Source: a virus
Direction: 5' to 3' (one strand)
Length of the DNA stretch: 64,000 nt
Virus record (IMG/VR): IMGVR_UViG_3300032893_000040
Span: 1-64,000 of that record
Below are positions 41,923-50,959 of the stretch, in pieces. Numbering within the stretch: the first letter of the stretch is position 1; every line of letters begins with the position of its first letter. A program made the translations under genes and the position numbers. Under the pieces are notes generated by a model that was not told where the DNA came from, made no database searches, and worked only from the letters and a program-made list of their open reading frames with translations.

Positions 41923-44075
41923 TGGGCGACTACGCAAAGTCGAAACAGCAGGCTCAGCCCCCTCTTCCGGACGACAAGTCGGTTACGGCCGACGCAGGGG
42001 GCGATACCGATGTTAAGATGAGCACGAAGTTCATGACCAAGATCGGTTCCCCGGAACAGGTGCGGCGCATGCTCCTTCAAAAGTATGGACCGCGCAACGT
42101 CTGGGGTACGGCATCGGGCCGTTGGTTCGTCCGGAGCACCGATTCGAGGGGCAACTTCACGCCGTGGACCGAGGCATCCGCATCCGATTTCTCGGTACCG
42201 GGCATACTGGCCGGAGCTTTGCCCACCGCTGGCGGCGCACTTGGCGGGGCACTTGCCGCTCCTGCGGCGGCGGCTACCGGGAACCCCATGATCGAATCCG
42301 CGGGGGTGGGCCTCGGCACGGCGGCGGGTGAGGAACTCAATCGAGGCATTTCAGAAGTCTTTATGGGGCCGCGTGGCGAGTCCGCGCTCGAGCATGCAGG
42401 GTCAACTGCAATGGCCGGGGCGGCGGGGTTTGCAGGGGCCGAGATTCCCCGTGCGGCCAAGGGCATCTTCCAGGCAAGTGCGGAAGCGTTTGAAAATTCG
42501 AAGCTCGGACGTGGAATGTTCGCCCATTTCGCCGGGGATGTCGATCAACCGCTCATCGATGCCGCCGCCGACATGGGCATCCGGCTTACCCCCGGTGAGT
42601 CCTCCAAGAGTCCTCAGCTCAAGCAGATGATGCAGTTCCTGAGGAACGCGATCGGATCCTCTTCAGAATTTGCAAAGTTTGAAGGGCCGAGGTACGAACT
42701 CTTTACCAAGTACGTCAACGACTATCTGGATTCGATCGGGAAGTCCACCCAGAGATTCAAGAATCTGGGCGAAGCCTTCATGAATGCGGTGGAAGGTCTG
42801 AGGCGCGACCGTCTCGGGACCACCGACTTCACCACCGGACTCAAGGTTTCCGGCGTGGCGGACCAGCTCTTTTCGGACGCGTACGGTATCGCAACCAAGG
42901 CGTTCCCTGCCCGAGCAATCGGTAACACGGGCGTGGCGGAAGCGTTGGTTGATATGAAGGACGTGAAGGATACTGCGGTCGAACTGGCCGAGAACCTGTC
43001 CGGGATGAACGTCGCCGCGCCCAAGCTCTTCAAGCTGGCGCGGACCACCGAGGATACGATCGGGATGTCCGAGTTCTCCGATCTTCGTTCGGACCTCATG
43101 CAACTGGCGAAGTCCAAGCAGATCATAGGCACGCGAGCGAACAGGCTTGCTACCATGATGGTAGGCAAGATGGACCAGACGCTCAAGGCCCAGGCGCAGA
43201 GATACGGGGTGGCCGACACGTTCCTTCCTGCCCTTGAGAAGGCGAGGAACTATTACGAGAAGGCGGCCAAGCTCTTCAATGAGGGTATCATAGCTCAGGT
43301 GGCCCAGAAGTCGCCGACCGAGGTGGCGAAAACAATTGTGACGATGAACAAGGCCGAGGACGTAAGGACGGTCAAGAACATCCTCATGCGGAAGAACCCT
43401 CAGCTCTGGAACAACGTCCAAGCATCAACCATCGATTGGGCGATGCGGTTCAAGCCGGGAGTCTATTCCCGCGCCGAGGTGACCAAGACTCCGATGGTGC
43501 AATCCAACAGGCTCCGGGCGTGGTGGACCAACATTCTCCCGGAGGTGAAGCAGTCGCTCTTCACGGCCGAGCAACGTCGCGCCATCGACAAGATCGCGCT
43601 TGTCGGTTCCGAAATTCCCATCGGGAACCTCCCGCAGGGGTGGGCGGGGAGGACGATCGCCATGAGCAAGGGTGCGGCCATCGCTACGGGGTCGATCGAA
43701 GCGGGTCTCGCCGGACTTGGGTTCGGGGCCGGGATGCTTACCGGGCACGGGGCGGTGGTGTCCGGCATGATCGGCCTTGGAACGCTCTGGATGCTTCCCA
43801 AGACGGTAGCCAAGATGGCACTTTCTGCGGAGGGACGGGCACTCATGGGCGAGGGACTACAACTTTCCTCATCCAAGCTGGTTACGCGTCCGGCCGTGAT
43901 GGCCAAGTACATGACCAGACTCACGACCTACATGCTTTCTCACCCCGAGTACACCGCGGACATGAAGGAAGCCCAGAAGCGCATCCGGGCCGGGATGATG
44001 CTTTCAGCTAACGGCCTCAAGACCGACGAGGAAAACGTTAACGCGTTCCTGGAGAAGAATCCGAACTTCAAGTGA
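41922..44075 (+). CDS. large ejection protein with membrane-active Gly/Ala segments
   Basis: A 717-residue protein. Hydrophobic Gly/Ala stretches occur near residue 90 (GILAGALPTAGGALGGALAA), around 160 and again near 590-630 (GLAGLGFGAGMLTGHGAVVS), separated by a helical core. This is a pattern expected for DNA-ejectosome proteins that cross the cell envelope. TGATG coupling to the next gene. Confidence 0.65.
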   Translation: MGDYAKSKQQAQPPLPDDKSVTADAGGDTDVKMSTKFMTKIGSPEQVRRMLLQKYGPRNVWGTASGRWFVRSTDSRGNFTPWTEASASDFSVPGILAGALPTAGGALGGALAAPAAAATGNPMIESAGVGLGTAAGEELNRGISEVFMGPRGESALEHAGSTAMAGAAGFAGAEIPRAAKGIFQASAEAFENSKLGRGMFAHFAGDVDQPLIDAAADMGIRLTPGESSKSPQLKQMMQFLRNAIGSSSEFAKFEGPRYELFTKYVNDYLDSIGKSTQRFKNLGEAFMNAVEGLRRDRLGTTDFTTGLKVSGVADQLFSDAYGIATKAFPARAIGNTGVAEALVDMKDVKDTAVELAENLSGMNVAAPKLFKLARTTEDTIGMSEFSDLRSDLMQLAKSKQIIGTRANRLATMMVGKMDQTLKAQAQRYGVADTFLPALEKARNYYEKAAKLFNEGIIAQVAQKSPTEVAKTIVTMNKAEDVRTVKNILMRKNPQLWNNVQASTIDWAMRFKPGVYSRAEVTKTPMVQSNRLRAWWTNILPEVKQSLFTAEQRRAIDKIALVGSEIPIGNLPQGWAGRTIAMSKGAAIATGSIEAGLAGLGFGAGMLTGHGAVVSGMIGLGTLWMLPKTVAKMALSAEGRALMGEGLQLSSSKLVTRPAVMAKYMTRLTTYMLSHPEYTADMKEAQKRIRAGMMLSANGLKTDEENVNAFLEKNPNFK

Positions 44076-44896
44076 TGGGACAGTACGCTCAAATACAACA
44101 GCAGAAGGCCATCGGACAGCTCGATTTGAAGGGGCTAGCTCCGGCTGATGCTCTGAGTGTGTACAATCCGGCGAAGGTCCAGCTTGACCAGAAGAAGGAA
44201 GACAAGCCGGAATTCATCCGCGTGAAGGACCAGCGTCCCGAAGCCGGGAAAATCCACAACTTCAGTGGTTACTACCATGCAGAGATACTCAAGCGAATCG
44301 CATACGCGGCCCTTGAGTCCGGTGTCCCGCCTGAGACTGCACTTGCAGTTGCTATTAATGAGAGTGCGGAGACGATTTCTGCGAGGAGCGTTAATCAGGG
44401 GAAGAAGCTGAAGGCTTATTTTCAGGACATGCTCGCGGACGACGGTTTGCACATGAATGCCTTCATGATGAGGCCCACCACGGCCTACGGGACGGATACC
44501 GGGAAGGCGTTCGTGAAGAAGGATGAACAGCTTCGCAAGGTGGCTTCGGATTCGGAAGAGGCGCAGGCCGCGTTCCTGAAGCATAGTACCGAGGGATTCC
44601 GGGAACTTCAGCGGAGGGCACCGTACGAGTTCATCAAGCACGGTTACAAGGTGTATCCCAACAATGAGGAACTCGCCCTCCAGCATTACAACGGCATGGG
44701 CACCATCGAGGAGAGTTCCTATCCCCAGGAACGGAAGATGTTGGGCATCAAGGGGAAGGTGAAGGGGTCCGAAGTACCGCTCTACGGCAAGCGGGTGATA
44801 TCCATCCGGGAGAACATAGTCAAGAAGAATCCGACCCTGATGAAACTGATCGACGAAGCCAAGAATGAGGCCGAAGGTGCCGGACGAGAACGGTAA
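44072..44896 (+). CDS. lytic transglycosylase-like virion protein
   Basis: A 274-residue protein. AALESGVPPETALAVAINES (about 76-95) matches the catalytic-helix region of SLT-type lytic transglycosylases, with Glu in INES, and ALQHYNGMG (about 200) matches the later xYNxG motif. As a virion protein it would open the murein during DNA entry. Confidence 0.65.
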   Translation: MMGQYAQIQQQKAIGQLDLKGLAPADALSVYNPAKVQLDQKKEDKPEFIRVKDQRPEAGKIHNFSGYYHAEILKRIAYAALESGVPPETALAVAINESAETISARSVNQGKKLKAYFQDMLADDGLHMNAFMMRPTTAYGTDTGKAFVKKDEQLRKVASDSEEAQAAFLKHSTEGFRELQRRAPYEFIKHGYKVYPNNEELALQHYNGMGTIEESSYPQERKMLGIKGKVKGSEVPLYGKRVISIRENIVKKNPTLMKLIDEAKNEAEGAGRER

Positions 44897-47800
44897 CCCG
44901 ACATTTTTCGATAAGCTGGAACAGTCGCTTTACAACCCGTACACGTCCCTGGCCAAGCGGTTACTGCCCAAGGACCTCCATGATTCGTATCTCGGGGCGG
45001 CGGTGTTTGGTATCACCGGGGCACTGGACCTTCCTTCCGAAGCGGTGCTCGGCGGAATAAGGTCCGGCGTGACGGCTGGCAAGCAGGCCCTCGAGTCCGC
45101 GAAACAGGGAGACGTGATGACGGGCACGCTTCAGGGCCTCAACGCAGTCTCCTCCCCGGTGGTGGGAGCCATGGCGGGGACTGCGGGTCTGCCTATCGTT
45201 GCGGCATCCAAGGTTGCTGAGAAGATTCCGGGTGTGGCTCCAGTGGCCCAGGCGGTCATGTCTCCCTCCGCCGCTTACCTGAAATCCAAGCAGGAGCAGG
45301 GCCTCGAAGTCACCCCGGCCGACCGTGCCGCTGGACAACTTGCGGACCTCGCATGGAACGCCGTCATGTTCCGCAAGATGGGGCAAATAACCGAAGGGAT
45401 GAAGGCGCATTCAATCCAGACACCTGACGGTCCGCGAGTGGTGGCAATCCCGGAACTCTACCAGGAACAGAATCCTCTTGACCGCAGGATGTCCAAGGAA
45501 GCCGAGGACTCACACGTCGCCAAGAATTATAAGGAGTTCGACCCGGACCTCACCCGGAACATCAAAGCGGTGGCCTTCAAGGTGGGCGACCGGATAATTC
45601 CCGGTGAGCCGAAGGACGTGCACGCGCTTCTGTACGACCGCCTTCCCCAGGAAGACAGGGACGCGATTCAGTATCAGTACGCGAAGGTCGGGGAAGCCAA
45701 TTCGGCGGGGTTCGTCACGCAGGACGGACGGTTCTTCACCAAGTACCAGCTCCTTACGATGCAGAAGGAGCTTGCGGCACGCGAGGAGGCCCTGCCCAAG
45801 TTTGCGTCCAGTGACCATGTATTCGATTATTCGAAGGAAATGACCTTCGACAAGTACGTGGACATAACCCGGAGGCTCCGCAATAACGAAGAGCTGATGC
45901 AGAGGAAGCTCTCCGAGACGAAGGACCCGAAGGAACGGCAGAACATCATGCGCACTTACGGTTATGTGATTCAGCTCGACCGTGAGGCGATGAGCTTCTA
46001 CAACCAGCGGCACTCGCTCCGGAACATGGGCTACACTCCCGAGGAACTCAATTTCGATTCCGGAATCGCGTTTGACCGTTTCTACAAGGAGCGTGCCCAC
46101 ATCCGGTCCAAGGTATCAGACCAGATCAAGACCGCCATGCCGAACCTCAAGCCGGAGCAGGTGGATTCGTACATGTTCATGAATGACGAATTCGCCCATC
46201 ACTGGTCGAAATGGACCGGAAGGCCGGCCGTTGAGTGGTATCTCAACCGCTTCGGTGAGGGCGGCGGATTCAGGGCAGGTGAGTCCGCGGGAGGCCTCAA
46301 ACAGGGCGCGAATGCCCCAACTTTCTATTCCGGTCTTCAGCGTTCCATCGAGGAGAAGATGCCCGAGCGTGCGGGACCTCTCCAGGTGCGGAACATCGCT
46401 TATCAGTACGCCAAGAAAGATGAAATCAAGTGGACGGGGCTTGATGAGTTCCTGGATTCCAAGAAAGGCCAGCCCGTTACCAAGCAGGAGGTACTCGATC
46501 ATCTCAGGAACAACGCAGTCCAGGTCCATGAGGTGATGAAAGGGACCGATTCCAAGAAGGTTGGGTATGATCCTACCCAAGACGATTGGAACGGCATGGA
46601 CGAGGATTGGTATGGGAGCGGCGATTTTCCCGACATCAAACTTGGAACTGGTGACTATCGAGCAGTTGATGCTGAGGGTAACAACTTCGTATATATCTAT
46701 CAGCGTAATGACGGTAAATGGGTGTTTCAACACCCCAATGATGCAAAAGATGTGTTCAATACCAGGGAGGAAGTAGATCGTTTTGCCAATAGCGTATTCA
46801 ATCGTGAGGAAGGTTTCGCTCAGTACCAGGATTATTCCGTTCCTGGTGGTAAGAATTACCGGGAACTCCTGCTGACGCTCCCGGAGAAGGGTGCCATCAA
46901 TACCAAAGAGAACTTTGCTAAGGCGATGCGAGGTGAAGACCCCACAGAACAGGATTACCAGTCTCCTCATTGGCAGGAGCCTAATGTCATCGCCCACGTC
47001 CGTATGCAGGACTTTACCGATGCGCAGGGTAAGCGTGTCCTGTTCCTTGAGGAACTCCAATCCGATTGGCACCAACAGGGGCGTAAGGAAGGTTATCGAA
47101 CACTGGAAAAGGACAGAATAGGGAAACTTCCGGTAGGGTGGGTGGTTAAACCTGAACCTACCAGTATTGCTGGTAGTAGGTGGCAATTATTTAATGAGAC
47201 AGGTGAGAAAGTAGACGATTTCCCGGTGTTTAACCACCCAGACAATTTGGAGGGTGCTACAAAGGAAGCAATAGCTCGTATTAACATGTTTAATGAGTCA
47301 GGGCCACCTCAAGGTCCTTTCTCCAAGTCCTGGCATGAGATGGCCCTCCGCCGTATGCTTCGTTATGCCGCCGAGAACGGCTATGATAAGGTGGCTTGGA
47401 CCCCCGGCGCGTGGCAGGATGCTCGTTGGGAAGGTGCCGACGCGGAAGAAGGGATGAAGGGCTTCTATGACAAGATGGTTCCGGACTATCTCAACAAGTA
47501 CGGGAAGAAATGGGGCGCGAAAGTCGGCGAGACGGTACTCAAGACCGGAACGAATCTGCCACAGAAACGGGATTGGAAAAGAGAGGGTAGTGATAAACTG
47601 ACCGGATACTCGATTCAGGTTGATGAAAATAACTACGCTCACGGCTACAAAACTAAAGAAGCGGCTCGTACCGTCCCTTCTATTGACGTTACCCCGGCGA
47701 TGAAGAAATCGGTGATGGAGGAGGGCCAGCCGCTCTTCCAGAGTTCTTCTTCAAGGGCCAATGAGTACTTGAAGCGTGTGACAGAGAATGCCCGTAGGGC

Positions 47801-48599
47801 CATAAAAGTAGGCAACGAGGTAGTAATTGCCCAGCCCGGAATGAAAACCCATTCCGACATCGTAGAAAGCCACCCCACTGCCAGGAAACTGGCTTCAGAG
47901 AGCATGGCTAAATTTCAGGAGATACTTGGCAGGCAAGAGACTGAAGTTAGCGATGCCAGTTTAAAGGAACTTAAGGAGTACAGGGAAAAACACAAAAATG
48001 ACATCGTTGAGGGGTATGTCCGACCCGATGGTTCATTCGTCTCCAAAGAGGACATCGAGCAGACGTACCGTGATCTGAGTGGTAAGGAGGGTTTTCGGCT
48101 TTACCAGAAACGAAGCGGCATGTCACCTGAAGAATTCGATCGGCTCATGGGTGGTGAGGCCAAGGGTTCCGTTCATTTCAAGGACCAGAAGGCCATCATT
48201 ACGGCATTCTCCAAGGCCGATTTCTCGACGCTCGTTCATGAGACCGCTCACGTGTACCGCCGCGACCTCCCTCCGGAACTCCTTGCCGAGGCGGAAAAGT
48301 ACGTCGGTGTGAAGGACGGCAAATGGGAGGTCGAGCATGAAGAGAAGTTTGCGCGGTCCTTTGAGAAATACCTGAGGGACGGTCAGGCACCGACTCCCCT
48401 CCTCAAGCAGGTGTTTGAGGACTTCAAGAAGTGGCTCATGGACATCTACGTTCACGTCTCCGGTTCCGCGCTAGACGTGGACGTGCACCCCAACATCAAG
48501 AAGGTTTTTGACCAGATGCTCGGCGGTCCGGAGACGGTCCCGGTGCAGAAGACTCGAGTCATTCCAAGATCAACAGGAACCTATGGAAGACCTCAGTAA
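44865..48599 (+). CDS. giant polyvalent ejection protein with zincin-like metallopeptidase motif
   Basis: A 1244-residue protein. The N-terminus has hydrophobic Gly/Ala segments. Residues about 690-770 carry LFLEELQSDWHQQGRKEGY, the EE-QSDWHQ phrase of large phage polyvalent proteins. Residues about 1123-1135 read FSTLVHETAHVYRR, an HExxH zinc-peptidase motif. A region of about 1.5 kb in the gene (46.55-48.1 kb) is AT-richer than its flanks. It probably enters the cell with DNA. The start is 44865 (overlaps the SLT gene by 32 bases); a GTG at 44877 with GAGG upstream is an alternative. Confidence 0.7.
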   Translation: MRPKVPDENGNPTFFDKLEQSLYNPYTSLAKRLLPKDLHDSYLGAAVFGITGALDLPSEAVLGGIRSGVTAGKQALESAKQGDVMTGTLQGLNAVSSPVVGAMAGTAGLPIVAASKVAEKIPGVAPVAQAVMSPSAAYLKSKQEQGLEVTPADRAAGQLADLAWNAVMFRKMGQITEGMKAHSIQTPDGPRVVAIPELYQEQNPLDRRMSKEAEDSHVAKNYKEFDPDLTRNIKAVAFKVGDRIIPGEPKDVHALLYDRLPQEDRDAIQYQYAKVGEANSAGFVTQDGRFFTKYQLLTMQKELAAREEALPKFASSDHVFDYSKEMTFDKYVDITRRLRNNEELMQRKLSETKDPKERQNIMRTYGYVIQLDREAMSFYNQRHSLRNMGYTPEELNFDSGIAFDRFYKERAHIRSKVSDQIKTAMPNLKPEQVDSYMFMNDEFAHHWSKWTGRPAVEWYLNRFGEGGGFRAGESAGGLKQGANAPTFYSGLQRSIEEKMPERAGPLQVRNIAYQYAKKDEIKWTGLDEFLDSKKGQPVTKQEVLDHLRNNAVQVHEVMKGTDSKKVGYDPTQDDWNGMDEDWYGSGDFPDIKLGTGDYRAVDAEGNNFVYIYQRNDGKWVFQHPNDAKDVFNTREEVDRFANSVFNREEGFAQYQDYSVPGGKNYRELLLTLPEKGAINTKENFAKAMRGEDPTEQDYQSPHWQEPNVIAHVRMQDFTDAQGKRVLFLEELQSDWHQQGRKEGYRTLEKDRIGKLPVGWVVKPEPTSIAGSRWQLFNETGEKVDDFPVFNHPDNLEGATKEAIARINMFNESGPPQGPFSKSWHEMALRRMLRYAAENGYDKVAWTPGAWQDARWEGADAEEGMKGFYDKMVPDYLNKYGKKWGAKVGETVLKTGTNLPQKRDWKREGSDKLTGYSIQVDENNYAHGYKTKEAARTVPSIDVTPAMKKSVMEEGQPLFQSSSSRANEYLKRVTENARRAIKVGNEVVIAQPGMKTHSDIVESHPTARKLASESMAKFQEILGRQETEVSDASLKELKEYREKHKNDIVEGYVRPDGSFVSKEDIEQTYRDLSGKEGFRLYQKRSGMSPEEFDRLMGGEAKGSVHFKDQKAIITAFSKADFSTLVHETAHVYRRDLPPELLAEAEKYVGVKDGKWEVEHEEKFARSFEKYLRDGQAPTPLLKQVFEDFKKWLMDIYVHVSGSALDVDVHPNIKKVFDQMLGGPETVPVQKTRVIPRSTGTYGRPQ

Positions 48600-49836
48600 C
48601 AAGACAGCGCTCTTTGTCGATCACGGTCTCTTCACGTTCATCGCGGAGAAGCTGGCTCCGAGTTTCGGCAAGATGTATTACTACTCGGAGTGGAAAAACG
48701 CGTTTCCCAAGTTCTCTATGGCTTCCCCCGGTGACGGCGTTCCGGGCCTGATACGGGTACACGACATCTGGCCGCTTGCAAACAAGGTTGACATTGTCAT
48801 CTTCCCGGACATCTATAACGGGGAACTTCAGCTTCAGCTCCGGTCGATGGGAAAGGTGGTGTGGGGCGGCGGGACGACTGACGTGCTCGAGCACAATAGG
48901 GAACTCTTCCGCAATCTCCAGGTGGAACTTGGCATGGCGGTCCCGGAAACCGCGATCATAGTGGGGATGACCGCGCTCCGGGATTATCTCATTGAGAACG
49001 CTCCGAAGCACGTCAAGATTTGCACGTACCGGGGCGACATGGAGTCTTTCAAGCACGATTCCTACGATGTGACGGAATGCTATTTGGACGATCTCGAAGC
49101 GCGGCTCGGTGCCCAGAAGGAGTCAGTCACTTTCATTGCCGAGGACCCCGTAGGGGAGATCGAGATCGGCTTCGACGGGTGGTGCATCGACGGCAAGTTC
49201 CCGGAAATTTGCGGTTACGGCTACGAGGTGAAGGATTGTGGTTACGTTGGAAAGATAGTACCTTACTCGACGTTGCCAGTGGCGTTGAGCAAGGTGAATG
49301 GGAGTCTCGGTCCCGAACTCGGACGCCGAGGCATGCGCGGGTTTTTCTCTACGGAAGTTCGGGTGGGCGCTGACCGAGTTCCGTACCTCCTTGACCCATG
49401 CATGAGGGCGGGCAGTCCCCCGTCCGAGGTTATGATTGAATCGTACGACAACCTTGCGGAGATCATCTGGGAAGGGGCGCACGGCAATCTGGTCACTCCC
49501 AGGCCGACAGGAAAGTACACCGCGATCGCGATGATGGAGTCCAAATGGGCGGATACGCACTGGATGAGCCTCATGATTCCGGAAGAGGTGGCTCCGTGGG
49601 TGAAGCTCAAGTGTAAGGCGGTGAAGGACGGGCGTACCTATTTCGTACCGCAGTACGGGGAGCTTTGGACCATTGGCGGGGTGGTTGCCGTGGCTGACAC
49701 GATGAACGCGGCCATCTCGCTGGTTAAGGACCGTGCGGAGCAGATCAAGGCGTACGATCTCCGCATCCGGACGGACAATTTCAGTCAGGCGGAGGAGGAG
49801 GTGAAGGAGGGCAGGAAATACGGAGTCAATTTCTAA
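48583..49836 (+). CDS. ATP-grasp-like protein
   Basis: A 417-residue protein. The middle and C-terminal parts resemble ATP-grasp ligases of the PurD/carboxylate-amine group: a lysine-bearing strand near VKICTYRGD, an acidic GEIEIGFDGWCIDGK segment, and LLDPCMRAGSPPSEVMIESY, positioned like the metal-binding E/N-x-R-xGdP loop. The ATP-binding residues are divergent. The start at 48583 follows AGGA. It lies between ejection and fibre genes, an odd place for a ligase; peptide or amino acid ligation is possible. Confidence 0.5.
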   Translation: MEDLSNKTALFVDHGLFTFIAEKLAPSFGKMYYYSEWKNAFPKFSMASPGDGVPGLIRVHDIWPLANKVDIVIFPDIYNGELQLQLRSMGKVVWGGGTTDVLEHNRELFRNLQVELGMAVPETAIIVGMTALRDYLIENAPKHVKICTYRGDMESFKHDSYDVTECYLDDLEARLGAQKESVTFIAEDPVGEIEIGFDGWCIDGKFPEICGYGYEVKDCGYVGKIVPYSTLPVALSKVNGSLGPELGRRGMRGFFSTEVRVGADRVPYLLDPCMRAGSPPSEVMIESYDNLAEIIWEGAHGNLVTPRPTGKYTAIAMMESKWADTHWMSLMIPEEVAPWVKLKCKAVKDGRTYFVPQYGELWTIGGVVAVADTMNAAISLVKDRAEQIKAYDLRIRTDNFSQAEEEVKEGRKYGVNF

Positions 49837-49848
49837 CAGGAGGATACC

Positions 49849-50238
49849 ATGCTCAATATCAATATCAAGACCATTCCGCACGCCCAGCACCGCTACCCAA
49901 CGGTGGGGGATTACTTCGACAAGAACGGGAAGCATGAAGTCCGTGTTTCCAAGATGTCGGATTGGAGGTACGAGTTTCTCGTCGCTCTGCACGAGCTTGT
50001 CGAGTCCCACCTTTGTAAGCACCGGGGCATCGCGGAGCAGTCCATTACCGACTTCGACGTGTGGTTCGAGAAGGCGCGTGAGATGGGAATGATCTTCGAT
50101 GACGACGAGCCGGGGTGCCACCCCTCGGCTCCGTACATGAAGGAGCACATGTTTGCGATGATGGTGGAGCGGCAGATGGCCAGGGAACTCGGGGTGGATT
50201 GGGACAAATACGCGGAGGAAATTGAAAAACTGCCATGA
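49849..50238 (+). CDS. hypothetical phage protein
   Basis: A 129-residue protein. The motif ALHELVESHLCKHRGI and an acidic-aromatic C-terminus (DWDKYAEEIEKL) are visible. HELVESH is reminiscent of a metal site but is not a canonical HExxH. AGGAGG precedes the ATG. Unknown function. Confidence 0.6.
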   Translation: MLNINIKTIPHAQHRYPTVGDYFDKNGKHEVRVSKMSDWRYEFLVALHELVESHLCKHRGIAEQSITDFDVWFEKAREMGMIFDDDEPGCHPSAPYMKEHMFAMMVERQMARELGVDWDKYAEEIEKLP

Positions 50239-50432
50239 CACGTGAAGTGCTGAAAACCCGATTCAACCAGACAAGTACGGTCCAGCTTTCCAAGGGAGTC
50301 TGGGCACTCATTCTCAGGCACAAATGGCATGCGGTCGTCATTCTCGTGTTTGAGATTAAGATTCACGCTCTGGCTCTCCATCACATGAACGAGCTTAAGA
50401 GTTTGTGGGATATCCTCAAAACATTCTGGTGA
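50235..50432 (+). CDS. small hydrophobic hypothetical protein
   Basis: A 65-residue protein with a hydrophobic helix (GVWALILRHKWHAVVILVFEI), ATGA coupled to the previous gene. May be membrane-associated. No family recognised. Confidence 0.45.
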   Translation: MTREVLKTRFNQTSTVQLSKGVWALILRHKWHAVVILVFEIKIHALALHHMNELKSLWDILKTFW

Positions 50433-50435
50433 GAT

Positions 50436-50648
50436 ATGGCTTACGTTCCTAAATCCACGTTCTCCGAAAGAGATACTCCGGAAAGCAGGTCCAGGAAGGA
50501 GAACAGGGAGTTCCAGCGGATAGCGAGGTCCAAGCAAAAGACACAGCTTGCCGCTTCCGTCACTGTGTCCGGATTTGCGTCTTCGTCAGGCAGTACACCA
50601 GCTACGGTGAATGACGATGAACTGACTCTCATCTTTATGGGTCTATGA
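50436..50648 (+). CDS. small hypothetical protein
   Basis: A 70-residue protein with a basic N-terminal half (ESRSRKENREFQRIARSKQK) and a Ser/Thr-rich tail. ATGA overlap with the next gene. Unknown. Confidence 0.5.
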   Translation: MAYVPKSTFSERDTPESRSRKENREFQRIARSKQKTQLAASVTVSGFASSSGSTPATVNDDELTLIFMGL

Positions 50649-50959
50649 GCATACAGGCTAAATCACTTGCAGATGGTCAGCTCCCTTCGTCAAAGGGAAC
50701 GCTCTATACGTGCGGCACGACTTCTGCCTTCATTCGCGTAATCAGGACCACGAGCACGATCGATAGTCAAACCGTGGTGATTTACGTGAAGAGGAACGGG
50801 AGCGTCTCCAGAGCACTCGGTCAGGCATTTCTCAATACCGCGGAAACCGAGGAATGGCTTGATAACGCACTTGAGTTGTCGAACGGGGACGTGATCGAGG
50901 GGTATGCTACAAATGCGGCGGCGGTAGATTACACCATTACAGGTGCCGAGCAGACATGA
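50645..50959 (+). CDS. small beta-rich virion-associated protein
   Basis: A 104-residue protein: beta-strands throughout (STIDSQTVVIYVKRNGSV; GDVIEGYATNAAAVDYTITG). Proteins of this type often sit just before fibre genes and may be fibre attachment or structural proteins. ATGA coupled at both ends. Confidence 0.6.
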   Translation: MSIQAKSLADGQLPSSKGTLYTCGTTSAFIRVIRTTSTIDSQTVVIYVKRNGSVSRALGQAFLNTAETEEWLDNALELSNGDVIEGYATNAAAVDYTITGAEQT

